This document shows, one piece after another, positions 1-9,840 of a DNA stretch of 64,000 nt. Source of the stretch: Tritrichomonas musculus (Eukaryota > Parabasalia > Tritrichomonadida > Tritrichomonadidae); assembly GCA_039105265.1 (NCBI GenBank), contig JAPFFF010000023.1:372001-436000 (forward strand), in the 5' to 3' direction. Below the pieces are notes generated by a model. The model searched no databases. It saw only the letters and a list, made by a program, of their open reading frames with translations, and was not told the DNA's origin. Within the stretch, counting starts at the first letter, position 1, and every line of letters starts with the position of its first letter. A program made the position numbers and the translations under genes.

Positions 1-1496
1 CTATTTTTCTGATTAGAATGAGGTTGTTGATGATTTTTATTATCTTGATTGGCTCGGTTTTTATTGTCGCTATTCTTTTGATTGAATTTTTTATTATTTT
101 TCATATTCCTTGAATTCAAAAATTCGAGATTTCTTAATTTTCTTTCTTCATTTTTCTTAGATATTTTATCTTTTTCTTTCTTCAGATTTGGTGTAGATTT
201 TGATCGAAGAAGTTGATCTCGTGTTGCCATTTTTGCATTATATTCTCGAGCAGGTAATCTCCATAAAGCTGCAAATTCTTTAAATTCTTTTCTCCTTTCT
301 GTAATAACGCTGATTCCATCCAAAATTCTGCTTAGAATTGTTGGACCATTGATTTCAATAACATCACTATCATCAGTATCGATTGAATCTGTGTTTAATA
401 TTTGAACTGAATCACTATTAGAAGTATCATCTGAATTACTATTTAAGTCTACATCTGAATCACCATCTGATTGTACTTCTGGCGTATTATCAGAATCATC
501 ATTTGATAAAGCAGCTTTTTTGGAAAAAAAGTTAGGCGTATTTGATTTTGGTGATGTTTGTTTATTTTGTTGTGTGCTAAAAAGTCTAATAATATTTAAT
601 GCTTTTCGACAATTTTCAACAAGGGTCAAAGATTGTTTCGACCTTATTCCATAAAAGTTTTCAGGATATTGCGGATCTTGGCAAATGATTGAATGTGGCC
701 ATCTTTCTTCAAATTCAATTTGAAATTTTGAAAAAAAATGACCACCACTGTTTGTCGATATTCCAGTAAGGAAAAGATTCATTTTACTAGCTAAAAATTC
801 AAAAACGGCGATTAAAAGGTCGCCTTCTGTTTTAATATCTGGATTCTGTTGAATTACAAATATAATAATTAACATCATATGATTTGAACCAAATCCGCCT
901 TTTGCTGGATCGTGAATATCATTGATAAATGTAAATACCTTCATAAATAAGAGGATTGAGCGTAAAAGAGGATAGATTGAAAAATAATTGAGAACTCTTG
1001 GAATATTTAAAGCGCCATTAATTTGTCCCACACTAATATCAATATGCATATCAAATTGACGGTCAACAATTTTTGCAATTGGGACTTTTGCATGTTTTAA
1101 AACAATTGCATTATTAATTAATCTTGAATGCCATAATTGATTTACAATTTTGTATAAGCAATCAGAGATATTAACATCATCTGAAAGACCTAATACAATT
1201 AAATCAATATCACTACTCGGAATATAACATTTTGTAAAAGATGATCCTTGGCCAACAACTGTAACAGAATATTTTTTATTTTTATAGCCTTTTTTATTAA
1301 AAGTTTCAACATTAGAGCTATTAAAAAGATATTCAATATATTTTGTGTATTTCATAATTGTGAAATAACGAATTTGCGCTTCGTCAGGTGTTGGCTCAAT
1401 CCATTTAACAAAATCTTTGATTTCTTGTGTAAGTTGTTCATTTTGAGGCAAGTTCGAATAGTTAGTTTTTCCCCAAGGGCCGCCAAAAGCTTGCAT
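1..1496 (-). CDS. Non-canonical poly(A) polymerase / nucleotidyltransferase (TRF4/Cid1-like), 3' end beyond window
   Basis: The frame is open from an ATG at 1496 to the window edge, so the C-terminus is missing. My translation begins MQAFGGPWGKTNYSNLPQNE and contains a GSSFTKCYIPSSDIDL stretch, which is the Gly-Ser ... Asp-x-Asp nucleotide-binding signature of DNA polymerase beta-type nucleotidyltransferases. A third acidic site is likely in DMHIDISV, and KGGFGSNHMMLIIIFVIQ fits the PAP/25A-associated domain. Enzymes of the TRF4/5 (TRAMP) and Cid1 groups add A or U tails to RNA in nucleus or cytoplasm. After about residue 330 comes an acidic Ser/Asp/Asn stretch, then a Lys/Asn/Gln-rich basic tail, typical of TRF4-type proteins. 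The leader is very short: stop codons lie in frame close upstream. Family call is firm; the TRF4 versus Cid1 choice is inference. Confidence 0.85.
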   Translation of the reverse strand, partial: MQAFGGPWGKTNYSNLPQNEQLTQEIKDFVKWIEPTPDEAQIRYFTIMKYTKYIEYLFNSSNVETFNKKGYKNKKYSVTVVGQGSSFTKCYIPSSDIDLIVLGLSDDVNISDCLYKIVNQLWHSRLINNAIVLKHAKVPIAKIVDRQFDMHIDISVGQINGALNIPRVLNYFSIYPLLRSILLFMKVFTFINDIHDPAKGGFGSNHMMLIIIFVIQQNPDIKTEGDLLIAVFEFLASKMNLFLTGISTNSGGHFFSKFQIEFEERWPHSIICQDPQYPENFYGIRSKQSLTLVENCRKALNIIRLFSTQQNKQTSPKSNTPNFFSKKAALSNDDSDNTPEVQSDGDSDVDLNSNSDDTSNSDSVQILNTDSIDTDDSDVIEINGPTILSRILDGISVITERRKEFKEFAALWRLPAREYNAKMATRDQLLRSKSTPNLKKEKDKISKKNEERKLRNLEFLNSRNMKNNKKFNQKNSDNKNRANQDNKNHQQPHSNQKN

Positions 1497-1918
1497 TTGG
1501 AGATTTTGAAAAAACCGTTTATTTTAATAACTTTTGAGAAAAAAATGGATTATTTTTTGAATTCAATCCAAAACATATTCAATTTTTAAATATTTATTTT
1601 TTCTTTTTATCTTAATAAAAAATGCTATTTTCCGATTAAATAACAAAGTAATTATATTTTATTATAATATACAAAATAAAAAAAATAATTCAATATGGAA
1701 TTTATATAATTTATTGATAATGATATTACAATTAGAAAATAATACTAATTGAACAAAAAATATGAATATGCAAGTCTTCACTGGTTTCAACAATTCACTT
1801 ATTCAGTTAAAAAACTGTGGATAGGTAATGGATTTAGCCTAAATGAATAAGTTTAAATTCTACTATTCAAAAAGTTAGTGAAAATCCAATCAAACAAATA
1901 TAAAATCTTTATGCTTTA
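1497..1918. other. AT-rich divergent intergenic spacer
   Basis: This spacer separates the divergent poly(A) polymerase and DOP1 genes and must hold both promoters. I see only AT-rich sequence. A TCAAAAT stands just before the poly(A) polymerase start on the minus strand and could be a weak Inr. No canonical TCATTT(A/T) is placed close to the DOP1 ATG. Confidence 0.5.
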
Positions 1919-4900
1919 ATGCAACAAAATGCAGAAAAACAACTTTTGGTTGCATTAAGTAAGTTCAAACTTGCTAGAGATTGGGTTGCTATTAATGGAT
2001 GCATTCAAAACATCAAAGAAGTTTGTTTGAATTTCCGAGACGAAATCTATGAAACTCCTCATACGCTTCTACTTTCGAAAACGCTTTCACAATGTCTTTC
2101 ACCATCACTCCCTGCAGGTGTTCAATCAAGTGCGCTTGATGTGTATTCATTATTATTTGAAACTGCTGGTGAAAGCCGCTTATTACGTGACTTTTATATC
2201 TGGGCTCCAGGTATTCTACAATTTTTTCATTCAGCAGGTGTATCGCAGCGAGTAACAACATTAAAACTTTTTTCAGATTTTTTCATCCCTTTAATACCAA
2301 GCAACCATAGGCTTGGCCCGCCAATTATTCTTTCAATTTTACCAGGTTTAACGGACGATGGGACAGAAGTTCAGTCGCTCGACTATCAAGCTCTTGATAC
2401 AATAAAACGTTACTTAGGTTCAGTTCAATTTTGGCGAGCTATGTTTCGATCAGCTCTAACGCATCCAAATACTAGATCAGCTTTTTTAGTCTTTACTAAC
2501 AAATCAGATCCTTTTTCAGAATTTCATGATATACATAACAATCGTGCTTCAGGTAATGATAATGATAGCAACAAAAACATTGACGATTTAAATGATTCTC
2601 GTCTTATTACTTCTTTATTTACAGTTTTATTCAACGATTCGAATGTATTAATAGTTCGAAGTGCGCTTGAACTTTTTAAAGCATCCTATTCAAAATTACT
2701 TAGTGATGGAGTAAAATCTGATCTTTCATTAAAGTGCTTCAATTTACTATCAAATGAAGACAAATCAATACGACGACGAGTTTTTCAATGGATAACCGAA
2801 AATATCAATTCAAAAATTGTGCATCTGGCGGTTTCTAAGGCAGAACCCATTGCCATTAAAGTTGCCCTTGAAAAAGGTGACGAAATCAAGAAGATGGTTA
2901 TTGAAAAATGCTTAACAATGATACTTTCGCGAGGCTCAGAATTTGACATCTCAATTTTTTTCAATTTTCCATCGTTTCTTGTTGATTTGGAGACACTTTT
3001 TAAGTCAGTGTCAAGTATTGTTACTCTTGAAAACGTTCAGAAGAAATCTCGAGTTGAACTTGAATTGATCAGCTTTGACATGCAACTTCGAATCATTCAA
3101 TTTTCACCTTCATCGGTTTCTATTGAAATTCGTTCAAAACTTTTGAATGAGGTATTAGAAAAATTTGTGAACTTGAAGAAAATTGAGACAAATAAAGAAG
3201 CTGTTGCATTGAAATTGTCCGAGCTTGCATTGCTTTTGGTTGATTCCTTTGACTCCGAAAATGAAAAAATCAAAGAAATTGGAAAAGATGCGATAAATTC
3301 AATTTTTTCTGATTTTAAGAATATTAAAACATGTCTTCAATTTGCAGTTGTTCTTTTATCAACAGTCCAACTTGATGTTGATTACAATCTTCTTGTTCAA
3401 ACGAACAATGAAAGCTTCTTTTGTTTCCAAGGAATTGAATCACTTGTAGCATTAAGTAAAATCAGTGTAACAGCCTTGATCACGCTTGATGAGAATGTCG
3501 ATAAATGCATCATTTATTGCTGGCAACTTTTGTCACTTTTAGCACCAACCGAAACTTTGCTCACAAAAAGTTTCGACCATGAATTTGACAATCTTTCTGA
3601 ATTGCAAATTTTAGAGAAAAAAGTTGAAGTTTGTAAAATTCTTGTTCAAATTTATTACTTGTATCCATCCAAGTTTGCAATTGTTCTTGACCAGCATTGG
3701 GATTCAACATCTGTAATGATCTTTGTTACTTACACGAGTGAGATTCCACTTCCTGTTTTGATTGTAGCCCAAAACAAGATCAAAAAGCAAAAGAAGTTGA
3801 ATTTGACGAACAGTAATTTAAAAATTAGTCATTTTGACAATTTTAACTTGTTAAGAATGATTTGTGGTCATTCACAACTGCTTTTAACTGATGTTAAACG
3901 TCTTCTCACGAATGCTTCGAATGAGAATGATATTGAATACATGACGGTTATTATTGAATCATTAACAAATCTTGTCAGCATTGACAACAAATTGTTCATT
4001 AAATCAATGACTGATAGTTCATTGATTTCCTTAATTGGTCAACTTTTAACAATTAATAACATATCTTCTAATCTTCTTTATTCTATTTTGTCTATCTCTG
4101 AGAACGACTCTCTTTTGAGTAAAGAAGTCTTGAGCGAAATTTCCGGTTTAATTGAAAATTACATCTTATCAAACGTGACTGATTCATATGCTTTTCGATT
4201 GATTATTCCTGTTGCTTTGTTTTTGCAAGACTCAAGTGTGAATGCTTTCATTGATCTTGTTCCAAAGCATCCTTCAATGTTAACCGCTCTTTTGACGGTT
4301 CTTGAAAAAATGCCATCATCTGATTCGCACTTTGTCTTTATTGATTCGCTCTGTCAAAGAAGCATTGAACTTTTGAATAGCATTCAATCGAAGTCATTTT
4401 TAACGTCATATTTCGATGACAATTCATTTTTGAATACGAATTCGAATAATAATTCATTCATTACTTTGATTGATGAGCCATTATTGAATGATATTTCGCG
4501 TCTTTTTAAGCTGATCATTTGTAGAACTGAGAATGAAATACTTGAGAACAGAGCGACCGTTAAATCATCAACATTGAGAAGAATTTTGACATCAGTTGAA
4601 GATTTGAGTAATGATAATTGTATTGCTTCTTTGACGGTTAGTTATATTCAAGATGACGCGAATGTTCGTTATTCTTCATTGGCGCCGAAATATCTTCCAC
4701 AAGTACTTTCGGTTGCTTTCAATTCATTCAAAATATTGACCATTCAATCGTCGATGAATCTTTCCTCATTGAATTCATCACCAAATGTTTCATCGTCACC
4801 ATCGACAAATTCGTTAAATAGTGCAGCAATTGACAATAATAGTAATACTGCCTCTTCTTTCTTTGCATCGAAGTTCATTGTGCCTTTCTTCTTGTCATTC

Positions 4901-6589
4901 GACAACACTTGGAAACTCCTCTTCTTTTACGCTCTAGCTGTAACAAACAGCGCCAGAATGATGCAGTGTGTTCTATCGTCAATAAGTCAACTTGTGCAGG
5001 ACAATCAAATGGCATACTACATCAAGTCTCTTGTGCAAGTCCTTTCGTACAACGACAGCAATGAGAAGCCCGAAATTGGCACTTTTTGCAACTTAATTGA
5101 GACTCTTCTTCATCTTCGACATCCTGTTTTCATTAACAATGCAGAGCCTCAAATGCAAACCTCCTCAAATTCACCTCCTGTTTCACCTACAACCGCTCAA
5201 CCATCACAGCCATCAATTACAAGCGAAAACAGTGGTGCTGTTGCTTCCAATAACGTCTTCTCGTCTTTGCTTGTCAATATTCAAACTAATACTTCTTTTT
5301 CTGCTTCTTCTGCCCCTTCAGCACAAGCTCCAATTGCATCTGCTCCTCCACAGAGTCCAATCGACATCATGCCTGTCTTCTGTTCCATGTTTTCGCAGCT
5401 CCACATTTCGCCATCAAGCGTGGTGAGACTTATTTTGACGTATCAAATTTGTTTCCCGCAGGTTTCACTGTCATCTCTTCAAGTTCCATTCACGAGTGCT
5501 TTGAGTGATGCAAAAGTGAATCAGGAAGAAGTGCAGTCGATCATTTCCTTCCTTTGCATGCTTGACAACAAAGAAGCCGTCCTTAAAAAGAGCCTCTTCA
5601 AGTCAACTTCCCAGTCGAAAATCACTCTTCTCTTCACGAAGCTTTTCTCTTTGTGTGACAAGAGTTCAATTCAGTATCCTTTCTTTATATCGAAATTTGT
5701 CTCCTTTGACCCCGAGAACACCGACTGGGCCACCACGGCGACAATGAACATGCTCTCTGATCCGCAGTTCTTTCAGAATGGCTTCAACTACTTGTCAACT
5801 TCGATGAGTGCGATCAAAAGTGTCTCAAAAAGTTCGTCTGAAAAATTTGTTCCACTTATTTTTGAGCTTCTTTCGAAGTCTTCGTCGGACACTGGAATCA
5901 TGTGGATTCAAATGCGAAGTTCTTCTGATGCTGAAGGAAATGTGACACGAAATTTGAAGCTTCTATCGTTTGTCATTTTATCGTGCGATTTTGATTACTT
6001 CGCAAATAGACAGCAAAGCATCAGCCAGCAACTTCTTCATTTCTTGTCCATTGTTGAAACGAACACGGCCAGCAACGTGTCCAATGTAAGCAACAGTGGA
6101 AACAGTAGCACATTAAACATGACAACTTCTGTAGATGGTAACAACAGTAATGCCTTTTCGAGTTCGATTTCTTCTTGTGGAAATTGCTCGATTAAAAGTT
6201 TGTCTGCTTTTAAGGCTTTTGCTTTGTTCATGAAGGTGATGTTCTTGAGATTTTCTTCTAAATTCATCGAGTCTTTCTTGCCAATCATTACTAACGAGTT
6301 GACGCTGGCTTTCACTTCTGAGGATGACAATATTCGGGCGCAAAGTGAGGTCCTTCTGAGAAACGCAATTGTGACAATTCCGGCACTTTTTCAGTTCACT
6401 GAGTTTGCTTTCATTCCTGATTTGATAACTTTCCCAAATAACGCAGACTTGCAGCAGAACCAGAGACAGGTCTGGCCAATCATCAAGGAGTCGGCCGACT
6501 CTTTACTTCACCTCACACAGCCAGAAACACTCAAAAAACCAAACTTGGAATTCGACCTTTTAAGAGAGTTTCTTGAAAGTATTGAATAA
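1919..6589 (+). CDS. DOP1: DOP1/Dopey family protein
   Basis: The first about 300 residues match the Dopey N-terminal domain: KFKLARDWVAINGCIQNI, then the signature region TLSQCLSPSLPAGVQSSALD followed by VYSLLFETAG, a conserved aromatic/Pro block (DFYIWAPGILQFF) and FSDFFIPL. DOP1 proteins are large cytosolic helical-repeat proteins that work with Mon2 and lipid flippases on endosome-Golgi membranes. At 1556 residues it is close to yeast Dop1 in length. The rest is Leu/Ser-rich helical repeat with Ser/Asn-rich linkers near residues 880 and 960 and a Ser/Pro/Gln linker near 1080-1150. The start at 1919 is the first ATG and directly precedes the conserved domain. The stop codon reads into TAAAT, the form often used as poly(A) signal in trichomonads. 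Codons become visibly more GC-rich toward the 3' half. Confidence 0.85.
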   Translation: MQQNAEKQLLVALSKFKLARDWVAINGCIQNIKEVCLNFRDEIYETPHTLLLSKTLSQCLSPSLPAGVQSSALDVYSLLFETAGESRLLRDFYIWAPGILQFFHSAGVSQRVTTLKLFSDFFIPLIPSNHRLGPPIILSILPGLTDDGTEVQSLDYQALDTIKRYLGSVQFWRAMFRSALTHPNTRSAFLVFTNKSDPFSEFHDIHNNRASGNDNDSNKNIDDLNDSRLITSLFTVLFNDSNVLIVRSALELFKASYSKLLSDGVKSDLSLKCFNLLSNEDKSIRRRVFQWITENINSKIVHLAVSKAEPIAIKVALEKGDEIKKMVIEKCLTMILSRGSEFDISIFFNFPSFLVDLETLFKSVSSIVTLENVQKKSRVELELISFDMQLRIIQFSPSSVSIEIRSKLLNEVLEKFVNLKKIETNKEAVALKLSELALLLVDSFDSENEKIKEIGKDAINSIFSDFKNIKTCLQFAVVLLSTVQLDVDYNLLVQTNNESFFCFQGIESLVALSKISVTALITLDENVDKCIIYCWQLLSLLAPTETLLTKSFDHEFDNLSELQILEKKVEVCKILVQIYYLYPSKFAIVLDQHWDSTSVMIFVTYTSEIPLPVLIVAQNKIKKQKKLNLTNSNLKISHFDNFNLLRMICGHSQLLLTDVKRLLTNASNENDIEYMTVIIESLTNLVSIDNKLFIKSMTDSSLISLIGQLLTINNISSNLLYSILSISENDSLLSKEVLSEISGLIENYILSNVTDSYAFRLIIPVALFLQDSSVNAFIDLVPKHPSMLTALLTVLEKMPSSDSHFVFIDSLCQRSIELLNSIQSKSFLTSYFDDNSFLNTNSNNNSFITLIDEPLLNDISRLFKLIICRTENEILENRATVKSSTLRRILTSVEDLSNDNCIASLTVSYIQDDANVRYSSLAPKYLPQVLSVAFNSFKILTIQSSMNLSSLNSSPNVSSSPSTNSLNSAAIDNNSNTASSFFASKFIVPFFLSFDNTWKLLFFYALAVTNSARMMQCVLSSISQLVQDNQMAYYIKSLVQVLSYNDSNEKPEIGTFCNLIETLLHLRHPVFINNAEPQMQTSSNSPPVSPTTAQPSQPSITSENSGAVASNNVFSSLLVNIQTNTSFSASSAPSAQAPIASAPPQSPIDIMPVFCSMFSQLHISPSSVVRLILTYQICFPQVSLSSLQVPFTSALSDAKVNQEEVQSIISFLCMLDNKEAVLKKSLFKSTSQSKITLLFTKLFSLCDKSSIQYPFFISKFVSFDPENTDWATTATMNMLSDPQFFQNGFNYLSTSMSAIKSVSKSSSEKFVPLIFELLSKSSSDTGIMWIQMRSSSDAEGNVTRNLKLLSFVILSCDFDYFANRQQSISQQLLHFLSIVETNTASNVSNVSNSGNSSTLNMTTSVDGNNSNAFSSSISSCGNCSIKSLSAFKAFALFMKVMFLRFSSKFIESFLPIITNELTLAFTSEDDNIRAQSEVLLRNAIVTIPALFQFTEFAFIPDLITFPNNADLQQNQRQVWPIIKESADSLLHLTQPETLKKPNLEFDLLREFLESIE

Positions 6590-7774
6590 ATATTGTGTTA
6601 TATTCATAAAATATAATTATATATAATTGACTTTTTTTTTAATAGGTATTGATATTTCATATTATTTTCATTTATTTCTATTTTAAAAAAAATTATTTAT
6701 TATATGTTTTTATAATTAATATTATATTGCATAGTAATATTAATAATAATTTTATGAATTGTATATAGTTTTTTCTGAGATATCGTTATTTATTTTTTTG
6801 ATTTGATGCCTTTCAAAAAAAAATAAATAGATTGAAATCATTCAATATTTGAAATTAAGAAATCTTCGAATAAAAAGACCTTCATAATATATGTTAAAGG
6901 TTGGATTGTATATGAAAGTATAAATCATAATAAAAGCTACAGAAATTCAAGAAATTGTTTTGAAAAGATCATTTATTGCTTTTATGATGTCATGATTAAT
7001 ATGAGTTTAAAATATAATATATGTATATTCATTGGCTTAATATAACATAACATATCATAAAACCACCAAAATGTTTTATGAAAAATTGAATAATTACAAA
7101 TATAATTAATAATTTGATTTTCTGTTATATTGATACTTGCATTTAAACAAATATGGACATATAATAAGGTTTTCAAACATTTTATGATATTGGTGAAATG
7201 ATATTTATATTTGGCATGTTTTAAAATGATAATTTTATTATATATTTTATAATAGAATAAGTCATCTTTATAAAGTAAAAACAAAAATTTTTTACAAAAA
7301 AATCATTTTCAAATTTTAAAATATATGCATGAATTATAATTATAAAGTTTTTGAGAAATATGATAATCTAGTGATATTTCTTCCCATTAACATCAGTGAA
7401 TCAGAGTTTTATTTTTTTAAAATCATATCTTTTTTTTTTTTAACAATTTATTATATATATGGATTACAAAGAAAAAATTAACAATTATTATAGCCATATT
7501 TCATTCTTAGTATTAAAATGAAATAATTTGATATTTTAAATTTTTCATGACATATTAAAAAAAACTTAGCAATTATAAAACTGGAGATATGATTATGTTT
7601 GTATTTTCTTTTAAACAATATTTTTGGTTTAATTATTGAAGGTTCTATGTTAGATGTTGTTTTTGTATTTTTAATTCACCGTAATTTGAATATATTGAAA
7701 AATTGAATGCTTTGAAAGATTTATGAAATATTTAAAAACAAATAAAAAAACCAAAAGTTGCAATTCTGTATTGT
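6590..7774. other. AT-rich intergenic region, no supported gene
   Basis: About 1.2 kb of very AT-rich sequence with short homopolymer runs and many stops in all frames. The open frames present, for example at 6982-7284 on the minus strand, are Ile/Lys/Tyr-rich and look like chance. No repeat or RNA gene recognised. Confidence 0.6.
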
Positions 7775-8455
7775 TTGTTTTTTTATATTTGGTTTATGTT
7801 GTTAAGAAAAAATTTTAAAAATTTTGAAATGTTAACATTTTTAATTGAAAAAAAATTAAAGAAAACTGTGAAAGAAAGTTTATTTTTTTGTTTGTTTGAT
7901 TTCATGTTTCCAGCATCAAAAAAGCACAATAAAATAAGAGGCAATACATGCCTTACAGGTATTTATGTCAAAGGATGTTCTTTCAATACTCCTGAGTTAT
8001 CGATCTGTTTTGATTTTACAAAAGAAAAAAAATTTAGTCGATTGCAAAAACAAGCAATCAAAAAAATGAAAAATTATATCGATTTTATTATTAAGGACCA
8101 GAAATATGATGTTGTTAATGATGATGCTTTAAATAACCAAATAATTAAAAATGATAATCAAATTTTATTAGAAAAAGTAGATATAAATGGCAGCCAAAAT
8201 AGCCTACCTGGGGAACAGCATGATATTGCTGAAGAATATAAAAATATTGATAATTCGTTAATAATTGAAAATAAAGAAATAGTGGAAAAAAGAGAGCTTG
8301 AAACAATTGAAATCAGTGCAGTTCCAAATAAAAATAATTTTATTAGTGCAAATATGGATGAATTATATGATGGTTATTTTGCTCCATTTCAGGGAGAATA
8401 TAATGATTTCGAATATGATAAAACTTATACTGATTGTCTATACTTTAACTTCTGA
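7775..8455 (+). CDS. Small hypothetical protein, basic head and acidic tail
   Basis: An open frame of 226 codons that I do not recognise. The first 43 codons are Phe/Leu/Lys-rich and look like AT-rich leader, so the true start may be the ATG at 7904 (MFPASKKHNKIRGNTCLT), giving 183 residues. From there a compact Lys-rich segment with Phe/Tyr positions (about 60 residues) is followed by an acidic, Asn/Glu/Ile-rich disordered part and an aromatic acidic end (DGYFAPFQGEYNDFEYD). The layout resembles the 172-residue protein at 21872-22390: a basic head with a short conserved-looking block, then an acidic tail. No membrane segment. It stands alone between long AT-rich spacers. Real gene is likely but not certain. 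Confidence 0.5.
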   Translation: MFFYIWFMLLRKNFKNFEMLTFLIEKKLKKTVKESLFFCLFDFMFPASKKHNKIRGNTCLTGIYVKGCSFNTPELSICFDFTKEKKFSRLQKQAIKKMKNYIDFIIKDQKYDVVNDDALNNQIIKNDNQILLEKVDINGSQNSLPGEQHDIAEEYKNIDNSLIIENKEIVEKRELETIEISAVPNKNNFISANMDELYDGYFAPFQGEYNDFEYDKTYTDCLYFNF

Positions 8456-9562
8456 ATTTTATAAAACTGAATTTTATTAATGCTAATTTATTTTGGATTT
8501 TATTCTTATCATAAATATTATGAATTAAAATCAATGATTTTGTCTTTCAAAAAACTATGGAAAATGTTAATGAACAAATTTCATTGGTATTTGAAAATTA
8601 ATAGATATATAATCTATATTTTGTTTATATATGAAAATATTAATACTTTAAAAAGCAAAAATATTTGTTATTTATGATTATATTAAAAAGATATTCTAGT
8701 TTTTACTTTTTTTATAATATTGAAAAGGCATTTTTTTTTGAAGAAAATGCATTTTTCTTAACATTTTAGAAGTTTTATTCTAAATAATTTATATTTTCTA
8801 TTATTTAATTCATTGTTTTATATTTTATATTAAATATATTAATTATTTATCAAAATTATTAAACTTTGATAAATACTTTTTTATCAAAATGATTTATTCA
8901 TTGATAGAATATGAATAAAAATATTCAATGATGTATGTTTGTGAGAACTGATGTCTTTTTATCATTTTTTTTAATAATTGTTTTTTTTTAGAAATATTCA
9001 ACATTTTAGTAATTTTATTTTTGTTATGAAATGATTATCTATTGACTACTGTTTTATTTCTTTTCAATATCATTTATATATCTTTTTTAGGAAGATATGG
9101 GGAAGAAATAGGATAATGGCTGTTTATTAATACCAATTATGTTAATAAAAATGCTGTAATTAGAATTCATATTAAGTAAACAAGTTTATCATATATTTAT
9201 ACATAATTACAAATTGCTAATGTAATATAATTTGATATGTGGAATGAATTTTTGAAAATTTATTCTTAACCTCATAACCTAAAAGCTTCAAAAGCCTTTG
9301 CGAATGGTTTTAATTCAAATACTTTGATAGTATCTTCTTTGATGAGCAAGTAAAAACTGCAAATATGTTTGCATAATAGCTCATATTATTTGAAATAACC
9401 AATAAAAACTATTAATTGAAATACTAAATATATAGCATTAATTTGTTATTTAAAAATAAAGTATAATAGCAAAATTCATTTATCTCAAAGAGGAAAAGCA
9501 AAAAAAAGAAAAATAGTCAATTCAATGAATTGAATTTACTATTTCAATGAAAAATAAAAAGA
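8456..9562. other. AT-rich intergenic region
   Basis: Very AT-rich sequence without a supported gene. The ORF at 8480-8677 is Ile/Lys/Tyr-rich chance coding. No inverted repeats beyond short A/T runs were noticed. Confidence 0.55.
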
Positions 9563-9706
9563 CAAGATATTCTATTCAAATAAATTTGAATGATTACCTC
9601 ACTTCACACATAATGGCGCAGGATTCTATACAAATAAATTTGAATGATCACTTCACTTCATAAACAGTGCCACAAGATTCTATTCAAATAAATTTGAATG
9701 ATTTAT
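9563..9706. repeat. Three imperfect direct repeats of about 55 bp
   Basis: Three copies of a unit built on (A/G)GAT(A)TTCTAT(T/A)CAAATAAATTTGAATGAT start near 9563, 9619 and 9673, spaced about 56 and 54 bp. Each core contains the palindrome CAAATAAATTTG, and the first two are followed by a related CTCACTTCA / CTTCACTTCA tail. The array ends about 130 bp before the hAT-like element. Function unknown. Confidence 0.7.
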
Positions 9707-9840
9707 TCATTGTGATAAGTTAATATATATTTCCAAAAATGTTTACAAATATAATATGCTTTAAAAATATATAGTATTTTTTTCAATATGGAGTGAGAAA
9801 TACTAAATTCTTATTTTTGATAATGAAATAAACTATTCAA